Shown here: one piece after another, positions 44,656 through 52,259 of the stretch
How positions within the stretch are numbered: position 1 is the stretch's first letter
Layout: each line of letters begins with the position of its first letter
Assembly: GCF_900090145.1 (NCBI RefSeq)
Contig: NZ_FMHI01000001.1
Location: 310,001-374,000 of the forward strand
Length of the DNA: 64,000 bases
Direction of reading: 5' to 3'
Origin: Streptomyces sp. WMMB 322
Lineage (GTDB): Bacteria > Actinomycetota > Actinomycetes > Streptomycetales > Streptomycetaceae
Program-made: the position numbers and the translations under genes
Notes under the pieces: generated by a model
What the model saw: only the letters and a program-made list of their open reading frames with translations
What the model was told of the DNA's origin: nothing
The model's database searches: none

Positions 44656-47610
44656 TTATGCAGCCGGGGCGGGGGTCAGCAGCCCGCGCACCTCTTCCGC
44701 GTCGGAGGCTCCCATGTCCTCGAAGACGGCCAGGGCGTCCTTCCAGCACACCCGCCCCCGGTCGTGCTGACCCAGCGCCACCAGCGCACGGCCCAGCACC
44801 GTCAGCATCCTGCCGCGCATCCACTCGCCGCCGATCCCCCGCAGGGCGAGGGCCTGTTCCGCGTGTGCGGCTGCCTGTCCGGGCCGGCCGGCCGCCAAGT
44901 GGGCCTCCGCCATGCGGAAGTGGGAGACCCCTTCCCACAGCGGCTGCCGAGTCTCACGGAAGAGCGCAACCGCCATGGTCAGCTGCTCGAGGCCCTCCGG
45001 AATGCGGTCGGCACGTGTGAGCGCCCGCCCGAGGGCGTACCTGCCGTTGGCCATGCGCATCCTGTGGTCGAGGCTCTCGTAGATCTCCAGCCCCTGCCAC
45101 GCCAGTTCCACTGCGCGGTCGGTCCGCCCCAGCGCCAGGTTGATGTGCGAGAGATTGCTCAGGGCACTCGCCTCACTGGGGCGGTTGTCGTCGGCACGGA
45201 AGGCGTCGATCGCCTGCAGCAGGAACGCCTCTCCGTCCGCGTACCGGCTCTGGCAGTTGGCGATGATGCCGCGGTGGTTCAGGGACCAGCAGCTCGTCAG
45301 CGTGTCACCGGCCGTCTCGGCGAGACGTGTCGCGCGCTGAGCTCCCTCGTCGGCCTGGTCGAAACGGCCGGCCACGATGTGCGCATGCGTCAGCATCGCC
45401 TGGACACGGGCCTCGGCCAGCACGTCGTCCGCAGCCCGGGCGGCGTCGCGCACCGCTGAAGCGGCACGTTCGTACCGAAGGGAGTGCACGCCGGAATCGG
45501 CACAGTCCTTGACGGCGATCAGCAGATCGGCGGCGTGGCGCAGCATGCCGCGGTCCGCCGCCTGCTGCACGCAGGAGAGCACGCAGTCGGCCTCCGAGAA
45601 GAGCCAGCCGAGTGCGTCGTCCCGGTCCGCGAAGTACATGCCCTCGCAGTCCGGCCGTATGAGATGGTCCAGCGCCCGCTCACCCGGCCGTTCCAGGGCG
45701 AAGACCTTGGAGGCGGTGGCGAGGTAGAAGTCCAGCAGCCGGGCGAAGGCCTCGTCCCTCAGGGCCGGGGGCTGTTCGTCGCGCTCGGCGCAGGCACGGG
45801 CGAACAGCCGCACCAGATCGTGGAACCGGTAACGGCCCGGCGCCGCCGATTCCAGCAGGGACGCGTCGACCAGCGACTCCAGCAGGGACTCCGTCGTTGC
45901 GACGGTGCGGTCCAACAGCGCCGCGGCGGCCCGGAGGGAGATGTCTGGACCGTCGGCGAGACCCAGCAGGCGGAAGCCGCGGGCCTGTTCGGCGTCGAGC
46001 TGCCCGTAGCCCAGTTCGAAGGTGGCCTTGACCGCCTGGTCGCCGATGCGGAGTTCGTCGAGGCGCCGGCGCTCGTCGCCGAGCTTCTCGGCGAGCGTGG
46101 CGACCGTCCAGGTGCGGCGCGAGGCGAGCCTGGACGCGGCGATACGGATGGCCAGCGGCAGGAATCCGCAGGCACCGACCACCGCCATCGACGCCTGGCG
46201 CTCCGCGGTGACACGCTCCTTGCCGACGATGCGGGTGAAGAGCATCAGCGCCTCGTCGGGGCTCATCACGTCGAGGTCGATGAGGTGCGCGCCGGCCAGA
46301 TCGACCATGCGCACACGGCTGGTGACCAGTGCCGCGCAGCCCGCCGCCCCGGCCAGCAGCGGACGGACCTGCGCCGCGTCGCGCGCGTTGTCCAGGAACG
46401 TCAGCACCCGGCGGCCCGAGAGAAGCGACCGGAACAGCCCGGCCCGCTCGTCGACGCCCTCCGGAATCTGCTTGTCCTGCACACCGAGCGCCCGCAGGAA
46501 CGCCCCCAGAACCGCCTCGGGTTCGCTCGCCGAGGGGCCCGATCCCTGGAGGTCGACGTAGAGCTGGCCGTCCGGGAAGTACTCCGCAGCGGCGTGCGCG
46601 ACGTGAACGGCGAGAGTCGTCTTGCCGACGCCGCCGATCCCTGCGACGGCCGAGACCGCCATCACCGTGCCCTCCGCCTGGGCGAGTTGCTCCTTGAGCT
46701 CCGCGACGAACGCCTCGCGGCCGGTGAAGTCCGGAACCGTGGCGGGCAGTTGAGCGGGCTGGGCCGGTTTCGGCGTGGCCGGGCCCGCGGGCTCGTCCGG
46801 AGTGAGGACGAGGCCCTCGTCGCCCTCCAGGATCCGCTGGTGGAGATCGATGAGCTCGGCGCAGGGGTCCACGCCCAGTTCGTCCGCGAGCATGCGTCGT
46901 GTGTCGGCGAAGACAGCCAGCGCCTCGGCCTGCCTGCCGCTGCGGTAGAGCGCCAGCATCAGCAGCTCCCGCAGCCGCTCGCGCAAGGGGTGCGCTGCCG
47001 TCAGTGCCGTCAGTTCACTGACCGCCTCGGTGTGACAGCCCAGTTGGAGACCCAGGTCGATGCTGTGTTCCTGAAGGGAGAGGTGCCACTCCGTGAGACG
47101 GCTGCGCTGCCGCTCCGCGAAGGGCCCCGGCACGTGCGCCAGCGCCTCCCCGCTCCACTGGGCGAGCGCTGCGGCGTAACTCTGCCGCGCGCCGTGACGG
47201 TCGCCGCTCCCTGCCGCCTTCTCCGCTTCCGCGGCGTGCGCGTGGGCCGCGTCGACGTCGAGGACGACCTCCGAGGGGGCACGCCCCGGGCGGATCGCGT
47301 ACCCCCCGGACTCGCTGACCATCAGCTCCGCGTCGCCGCCGAGCGCCTTGCGGATGCGCGACGCGTACGTGCGCAGCGCGGCCTTCGCCTGGTCGGGGGG
47401 CTCCTCGCCCCAGATGGCGTCGATCAGCTCCTCCGCCGTCGCGGTGTGACCGCCCCGCAGCAGGAGGGCGGCCAGCAGGGCCCGCTGCTGCGGTGAGCCC
47501 ATGGGGATTTCGTGGTCACCGCGGTGGGCACGGACCGGTCCGAGCACGGTGAAGCACAACCGGTGCTCCTGCCGCTCGTCCACGCGGCCGATCTTCCCCT
47601 CGGCGCCCAT
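44656..47610 (-). CDS. afsR: SARP-type regulator AfsR
   Basis: A 984-residue global regulator of secondary metabolism. Domain order: OmpR-like winged helix (PQQRALLAALLLRGGHTATA, AALRTYASRIRKALGG), bacterial transcriptional activator domain (to ~275), NB-ARC ATPase with P-loop AGIGGVGKTTLAVH and VLTFLDNARDAAQVRPLLAG, and C-terminal TPR repeats (about 650-980). This is the AfsR architecture. AfsK phosphorylation increases its DNA binding; ATP/GTP hydrolysis drives activation of afsS. ATG 47610 was chosen over ATG 47640. It lies upstream of afsS on the same strand. Confidence 0.95.
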   Translation of the reverse strand: MGAEGKIGRVDERQEHRLCFTVLGPVRAHRGDHEIPMGSPQQRALLAALLLRGGHTATAEELIDAIWGEEPPDQAKAALRTYASRIRKALGGDAELMVSESGGYAIRPGRAPSEVVLDVDAAHAHAAEAEKAAGSGDRHGARQSYAAALAQWSGEALAHVPGPFAERQRSRLTEWHLSLQEHSIDLGLQLGCHTEAVSELTALTAAHPLRERLRELLMLALYRSGRQAEALAVFADTRRMLADELGVDPCAELIDLHQRILEGDEGLVLTPDEPAGPATPKPAQPAQLPATVPDFTGREAFVAELKEQLAQAEGTVMAVSAVAGIGGVGKTTLAVHVAHAAAEYFPDGQLYVDLQGSGPSASEPEAVLGAFLRALGVQDKQIPEGVDERAGLFRSLLSGRRVLTFLDNARDAAQVRPLLAGAAGCAALVTSRVRMVDLAGAHLIDLDVMSPDEALMLFTRIVGKERVTAERQASMAVVGACGFLPLAIRIAASRLASRRTWTVATLAEKLGDERRRLDELRIGDQAVKATFELGYGQLDAEQARGFRLLGLADGPDISLRAAAALLDRTVATTESLLESLVDASLLESAAPGRYRFHDLVRLFARACAERDEQPPALRDEAFARLLDFYLATASKVFALERPGERALDHLIRPDCEGMYFADRDDALGWLFSEADCVLSCVQQAADRGMLRHAADLLIAVKDCADSGVHSLRYERAASAVRDAARAADDVLAEARVQAMLTHAHIVAGRFDQADEGAQRATRLAETAGDTLTSCWSLNHRGIIANCQSRYADGEAFLLQAIDAFRADDNRPSEASALSNLSHINLALGRTDRAVELAWQGLEIYESLDHRMRMANGRYALGRALTRADRIPEGLEQLTMAVALFRETRQPLWEGVSHFRMAEAHLAAGRPGQAAAHAEQALALRGIGGEWMRGRMLTVLGRALVALGQHDRGRVCWKDALAVFEDMGASDAEEVRGLLTPAPAA

Positions 47611-47768
47611 GATTTGGCCCCCTGCGCTCCTTTGTCCCACTCCGCAGAGGTCAGTCTGCCTTGCTTGTCAGCTATACGTCATCAGGGCCCCAGGTCCTCC
47701 ACGGGTCCTTCGAACTTCCCACGGAACAGGGGCGATTGGTGTGGTACCGGGCGGGACGCGACCGTGTC

Positions 47769-47818
47769 CGGCGGCGCCGGTCCGGACGGTGCCGGCACCG
47801 TCCGGACCGGCGCCGCCG
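47769..47818. terminator. 50-nt perfect palindrome ending the conservon operon
   Basis: Twenty-five bases (CGGCGGCGCCGGTCCGGACG and onward from 47769) are followed without a loop by their exact reverse complement to 47818. It begins 10 nt after the conservon P450 stop, so in RNA it forms an extremely stable hairpin acting as terminator. It also lies upstream of afsR and could block readthrough in both directions. Confidence 0.9.
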
Positions 47819-47827
47819 AAGCCGATG

Positions 47828-49237
47828 TCAGCGCGGCCCGTGAAGCAGGACCGGCAGCGTGCGGTAGCCGTGAGCGATGAAGGATTCCACCTGTTCCAGC
47901 TCCTGCGGCGGCACCGCCAGGCGCAGTGCCGGGAATCGTTCGAAGAGCGCGGGAAGCGCGGTGCGGGCTTCCATGCGCGCGAGGGGAGCGCCCAGACAGA
48001 AGTGCACGCCGTGCCCGAACGACAGGTGCTCCACATCGGGGCGCCGGACGTCGAACTCCCCTGCCGTGGCGCCATGTCTGCCGGGGTCACGGCCGGCGGC
48101 AGCGTAGGTGGCGAGAATGGCATCGCCCTGACGGATCGTCGCGCCCCCTGGCAGCTCGATGTCCTCGACCGCGTAACGCAGCGGCAGCGACGCGATGCTG
48201 GGCGCCCAGCGCAGCGTCTCCTCGATGACGTCGTTCCACGACACCTCGTCGTTCAGGACGAGTTCGAGCTGCGCGGGGTGGGTGAGCAGGGCGTGCACCG
48301 CGTTGCCGATGAGGTTGACCGTGGTCTCGTGTCCGGCGCCTACGACGAGCAGGAGAGTGTCGAGCAGTTCCACCTCGGAGAGCTTCGAGCCGGTCTCGTC
48401 GTCGCGGGCGGAGACCAGCACGCTGGTCAGGTCCTCCCCGGGCTGCTCCCGCTTGAGCGCCACGAGCGCACCGAAGGTGCTCTGCACCTCCTGCGCCGTG
48501 CGCGCCGCCTCCTCGGGCGATGCGGAGGTGTCCATGATCTGCTCGACGAGGCGGGCCACACCTGGGCGCTGTTCCTCGGGTATCCCGAAGAGTTCGCAGA
48601 TCACACCCATCGGCAGCGGATGTGCGTATGCGGCACGCAGGTCGACCGGCTCGCCCTCCGGTAACGCGGCCATCGCGTCGAGCAGTTCGCCGGTGATCCG
48701 CTCGACTCGGGGGAGCATCGCCTCCGTGCGGCGGCCCGTGAAGGCCGGGGCGACGAGCTTGCGGAGGCGGCGGTGTTCGGCCCCGTAAGAGCTGAACATG
48801 TTGGTCACACCGACCCAGGAACGTATCCAGGAGTCGTGGAACTCGCCGCGTTGCCACGCGGGCCAGTGCTGACGGGGGTCCTTGGAGACACGGTCGTCGG
48901 TCAGCAGCCGCTTGAGCAGGTCGAAGCTGCTGACGGACCAGGCGGGGATCCCCGCGGGGAGCTCCACGAGGACGGCGGGGCCGGATGCGCGGAGCCTGTC
49001 GGCCTCCCCGTGGATGTCACGTCCGGCCGGGTCGATGGGGACCGGACCGGCGTGGCCGGTATCTACGGGTCCTGCGTCTGCCGGTCCTGCGTCCACGGGA
49101 ACTTGGTCTGCGGGACCTGGGCCGGAGACGCGGGCCGGGGAGCTTCCGGGGCCGTGGGTGGTCGACTCTCCCCGCTGCTGCCCGGGCCCACGCTCCCCGT
49201 CGTGTGCCTGCGGTCCCTGCTGTCCCTGCTGTCCCAT
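47828..49237 (-). CDS. cvnF: Cytochrome P450, conservon member (CYP154-like)
   Basis: A P450 of about 420-469 residues, the last gene of the conservon. The I-helix is GAGHETTVN, the K-helix VIEETLRW gives the Glu-x-x-Arg motif, and the heme loop is FGHGVHFCLG with Cys414. The conserved part starts near VELPAGIPAWSV; GTG 49096 in-frame would shorten the 175-nt overlap with the previous P450 to 34 nt, so the real start may be there. A TTA leucine codon at residue 192 (48662-48664) implies dependence on the bldA tRNA. Substrate unknown. Confidence 0.92.
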   Translation of the reverse strand: MGQQGQQGPQAHDGERGPGQQRGESTTHGPGSSPARVSGPGPADQVPVDAGPADAGPVDTGHAGPVPIDPAGRDIHGEADRLRASGPAVLVELPAGIPAWSVSSFDLLKRLLTDDRVSKDPRQHWPAWQRGEFHDSWIRSWVGVTNMFSSYGAEHRRLRKLVAPAFTGRRTEAMLPRVERITGELLDAMAALPEGEPVDLRAAYAHPLPMGVICELFGIPEEQRPGVARLVEQIMDTSASPEEAARTAQEVQSTFGALVALKREQPGEDLTSVLVSARDDETGSKLSEVELLDTLLLVVGAGHETTVNLIGNAVHALLTHPAQLELVLNDEVSWNDVIEETLRWAPSIASLPLRYAVEDIELPGGATIRQGDAILATYAAAGRDPGRHGATAGEFDVRRPDVEHLSFGHGVHFCLGAPLARMEARTALPALFERFPALRLAVPPQELEQVESFIAHGYRTLPVLLHGPR

Positions 49238-50742
49238 GGAGTGGCTCCTGCCTGGTCGGGGCTGATCGGAGTGAATCGGGCGGGCAGTCGTACGAGCGCG
49301 CGGTGGAACGGCCCCGGCCGGTAGGCGAGTTCGTCGTGCGGGACGGTCAGCTCGATGTCGGAGAGCCAGGCCGTGAGCCGTTCGATGGCGGTGGTCGCGA
49401 TGAGCAGTGCGTGGCGGGGAACGGGGCAGGAGTGCGGGCCTGCCGACCAGGCCAGGTGGGCCCCGCCGCCGGAACCGCTCACTCCGCTGCCGCTGCTGCC
49501 GGTTGCGGCGGCGGTGCGGCCGTGTGCGGCGCCTGCGGCCGCGTAGGAAACCATGACGAGCTGGCCGCTACGGACCCAAGTGCCGTGGAAGTACACGTCC
49601 CGTCTCGGGAAGTGTGACGAGTAGTTGGAGATCGGGGGCTCGTTCAGCAGTACGTCCTGGATCGCGTCGCGCGGGGTCAGGGCGCCGCCGGAGAGCGTGC
49701 TGTAGTAGCGCTCGTCGGTGAGCATCCTGGACAGGGCGTTGCCGATCAGATTGGTCGTGGGCTCGTGGCCCGCGCCCATCGTGAGGACGATCTGGTGGGT
49801 GACCTCCTCGTCGTCGAGTTCCGCGGGATGATCCAGGAACCACGACGTCAGGTCTCGGCCCCGGGCATTCTTCTTGGCGGCGATCAGCTCACCGATGTAG
49901 CCCTGGAACTCGGCGTTCGCCGCCGCGGCCTCCTCCGGATCGCCCTCCATCATTCCCGCGAGCGAGGAGATGAGCCGGCCGCTGTAGGAATCCGGCAGCC
50001 CGAAGAGCCGGTTGAAGAGTTTCAGCGGCAGCACCCGGGCGAACTGGCCCATCAGGTCGGCACGGCCCTCCGCGCCGAAGCCGGCGATGAGCGAGTCGGC
50101 GATGCTCACCACCATGGTCCGCAGGTCGTGCGGCGGGATCCGGTCGAAACCGTCGGTGATCACCTGCCGGTAACGGGCGTGCTCGTCCCCGTCGTTGAAC
50201 ATGACGTTCGGGCGCCAGCCGAGCATGGGGAGGATCGGCGAATCCTCCGGCAGCGCCTGCTGCCACAGCCGCGAGTCCTTCGACCAGGTCACGGGATCGT
50301 GCAGCAGATCGAGCGCCGCCCGGTAGCCGGTGACCAGCAGCGCAGGCACCCCGGGCGAGATCTCGACGGGCGCGAGCGGGCCGAACCGACGCAGCCGGTC
50401 GTACACCGCCTGCGGATCGGCGGCGAACTCCGGCCCGTACAGCCGTACGACGTCGTTGTCCGGCTCGTTGTCCGGCTCGCTGTCCGGCGGCTCGGCCCGG
50501 ACGGATGTGCCGGGGCCGGAGCCGGAGCCGGGGCCGGGGCGGGGGCGGGAGCCGGGGCCGGGTTCGGTTTGTTCGGCTGCGGCACGGTCGGTGGGCCCCG
50601 GCTCGGTGGTGCCCGTTCCGGTGGTGCCCGTTCCGGTGGTGCCCGTTCCGGTGGTGCCCGGCTCGGGTTGTCGGGAGGTGCCGGGTTCGGTCGTCTCTCG
50701 TGCCGGTGGTTCCGGGGCATCCGGTTCGCGGGCGGAGGTCAC
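49063..50742 (-). CDS. cvnE: Cytochrome P450 without the EXXR motif (CYP157-like), conservon member
   Basis: A 559-residue P450-like protein. The N-terminal ~90 residues are Pro/Gly/Thr-rich, with four 15-nt repeats encoding TGTTG. The P450 part has GHEPTTNLIGNALSRM (I-helix) and the heme loop AGPHSCPVPRH with Cys439. At the K-helix the usual Glu-x-x-Arg is replaced by Asp363-Val-Leu-Leu366. Loss of this motif is known for CYP157 members of Streptomyces conservons. GTG 50742 overlaps the cvnD stop (GTGA). A C-terminal Pro/Ser-rich tail overlaps the next gene. Confidence 0.88.
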   Translation of the reverse strand: MTSAREPDAPEPPARETTEPGTSRQPEPGTTGTGTTGTGTTGTGTTEPGPTDRAAAEQTEPGPGSRPRPGPGSGSGPGTSVRAEPPDSEPDNEPDNDVVRLYGPEFAADPQAVYDRLRRFGPLAPVEISPGVPALLVTGYRAALDLLHDPVTWSKDSRLWQQALPEDSPILPMLGWRPNVMFNDGDEHARYRQVITDGFDRIPPHDLRTMVVSIADSLIAGFGAEGRADLMGQFARVLPLKLFNRLFGLPDSYSGRLISSLAGMMEGDPEEAAAANAEFQGYIGELIAAKKNARGRDLTSWFLDHPAELDDEEVTHQIVLTMGAGHEPTTNLIGNALSRMLTDERYYSTLSGGALTPRDAIQDVLLNEPPISNYSSHFPRRDVYFHGTWVRSGQLVMVSYAAAGAAHGRTAAATGSSGSGVSGSGGGAHLAWSAGPHSCPVPRHALLIATTAIERLTAWLSDIELTVPHDELAYRPGPFHRALVRLPARFTPISPDQAGATPWDSRDSRDRRHTTGSVGPGSSGESRPPTAPEAPRPASPAQVPQTKFPWTQDRQTQDP

Positions 50743-51500
50743 GCGGTCTCCTGGGGTGTGTAGGCGAGCACGTGGCCCACGAGTCCGATGAGCGCGTCCG
50801 TGGCCTGGTCGCGGTCGCGCGCGTCGCACAGCACGAGCGGGGTGTCGGGCAGCAGGTCGAGGTGGTCGCGGAGCGTGGAGGGATGGTGCGAGGGCGAGTC
50901 GGGGAAGGCGTTGACCGCGACCGCGTACCGCAGTCCCGCATCCTCGATCATGTCCATGACCTCGAAGGAGTCGGACAGCCGGCGGGTGTCGGCCAGCACG
51001 AGTGCTCCCAGCGCTCCGCGCGAGATGTCCTGCCACAGCGGCGAGAAGCGACGCTGCCCGGGAGTGCCGAACATGTAGAGAACGAGGTCGCCGGGCAGCG
51101 TCAGACGGCCGAAGTCGATCGCGACGGTCGTCGTGGACTTCTCGCGGATACCGGAGAGATCGTCGACCAGCGCACTGCCGCTGGTCAGCACCTCCTCGGT
51201 GTGCAGCGTCTCCGTCTCGGACAGGGAACGTATGAACGTGGTCTTGCCGACCCCGAACGGGCCGGCCACCAGCAGTTTCACCAGGGTCTGGGGCCGTTCG
51301 GCGTCGAGGTAGATGCCCCTCTCCGGCGGCGGAACCGCTCCGTTGCGCCCCGCCTCCCCGTTGCGGCCGTCGTCGTTGCGGCCGCCGGCCGGACGTACCT
51401 CACCTTCGTCCGCGGGGTCGTGGCCGGGACCGCCGCCGGGGTCGTCACCCTTGCCGTCACCGGGGTTGTCATCGCGAGGACTTGAGAGTGCGGAGTCCAT
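50739..51500 (-). CDS. cvnD: Conservon GTP-binding protein CvnD
   Basis: A 253-residue small GTPase-like protein. The P-loop is GPFGVGKTTFI, the switch/Walker-B region GDLVLYMFGTPGQRRFSPLW, and LVLADTRRLSDS, VAVNAFPDS follow. The first ~55 residues are Gly/Asp-rich. With CvnA-C it forms a membrane-associated G-protein-like complex that controls antibiotic production and aerial growth in some species. ATG 51500 overlaps cvnC by 32 nt; its stop overlaps cvnE. Confidence 0.92.
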   Translation of the reverse strand: MDSALSSPRDDNPGDGKGDDPGGGPGHDPADEGEVRPAGGRNDDGRNGEAGRNGAVPPPERGIYLDAERPQTLVKLLVAGPFGVGKTTFIRSLSETETLHTEEVLTSGSALVDDLSGIREKSTTTVAIDFGRLTLPGDLVLYMFGTPGQRRFSPLWQDISRGALGALVLADTRRLSDSFEVMDMIEDAGLRYAVAVNAFPDSPSHHPSTLRDHLDLLPDTPLVLCDARDRDQATDALIGLVGHVLAYTPQETA

Positions 51501-51837
51501 CCAGAACCTTCTCCAGAATCTGCCGCTCGGGCAGTTCGGCTTCGGGTACGGGGGCGCGGGCCGCCAGCCGGCCCGCATCGACGAGGTCGGCCACCATGAC
51601 CTTCACGACGCTGACCGGCAGCCGCAGATGCGCCGCCGTTTCGGCCAGGGACAGCGGACCGGGCTGAAGCAGCTCCAGCAGACGCCGCTGCTCGGGGCGC
51701 AGCCCGCTGCCCAGCGGGTCGCCCGGGGCGTGCAGCACCGTGAGCCGGTCGAGCGTGTTGCGGCTGGGCCGCGCGCGTCCGGTCGTGGCCAGATACGCGG
51801 GCACGAGCCGTCGGTGGTCACGCGGCGGCGGATTCAT
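51469..51837 (-). CDS. cvnC: Conservon DUF742 protein CvnC
   Basis: A 122-residue winged-helix-like protein of the DUF742 family: RRLLELLQPGPLSLAETAAHL followed by LPVSVVKVMVADLVDAGRLAAR. It is a component of the Cvn complex with no known enzyme activity. ATG 51837 overlaps the cvnB stop by ATGA and the 3' end overlaps cvnD by 32 nt, so all are translationally coupled. Confidence 0.93.
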   Translation of the reverse strand: MNPPPRDHRRLVPAYLATTGRARPSRNTLDRLTVLHAPGDPLGSGLRPEQRRLLELLQPGPLSLAETAAHLRLPVSVVKVMVADLVDAGRLAARAPVPEAELPERQILEKVLDGLRTLKSSR

Positions 51838-52259
51838 GCCGGGCTGTCGCTCCGTGTCGGACGGCTCATGGCCTTGGAGCCGAGGGTGGCCACCTGGACC
51901 TGCATCTGGTGCGTGACGACCCCCATGTTGACCTCCGGCCCGGCGAAGACGGCAAGACAGGTGTTCTCCCCGGCGGGTATCGCGAAGACCCAGCCGAGAT
52001 CGGACTCGATCACGGTCTGCCGCAGCTTGACGTCGTACCGGCCGGCGAAGGCCGCGGTCGTGGTGCGGGCGGCGCCCTGCAGCGCGGAGATCATCGCCGC
52101 GGCGCCCTCGGCGGAGTCACGCCCCAGTTCGGGTGAGCGGCCCTCGACGAGGCCGTCGCCCGAGATCACGGCCGCGTGGATCACATGGGGCAGTTCGAGG
52201 AGCGGAGCGAGCACCCAGGAGGTGTCCTCGCGGACGGAACGGTGCGCGGGAGTGGTCAT
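51834..52259 (-). CDS. cvnB: Conservon roadblock/LC7 protein CvnB
   Basis: A 141-residue roadblock/LC7-fold protein, likely an MglB-type GTPase-activating partner of CvnD. Segments DTSWVLAPLLELPHVIHAAV and VIESDLGWVFAIPAGENTCL are typical of this family. Its ATG at 52259 lies in an ATGA overlap with cvnA, and its stop overlaps the ATG of cvnC. Confidence 0.93.
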   Translation of the reverse strand: MTTPAHRSVREDTSWVLAPLLELPHVIHAAVISGDGLVEGRSPELGRDSAEGAAAMISALQGAARTTTAAFAGRYDVKLRQTVIESDLGWVFAIPAGENTCLAVFAGPEVNMGVVTHQMQVQVATLGSKAMSRPTRSDSPA

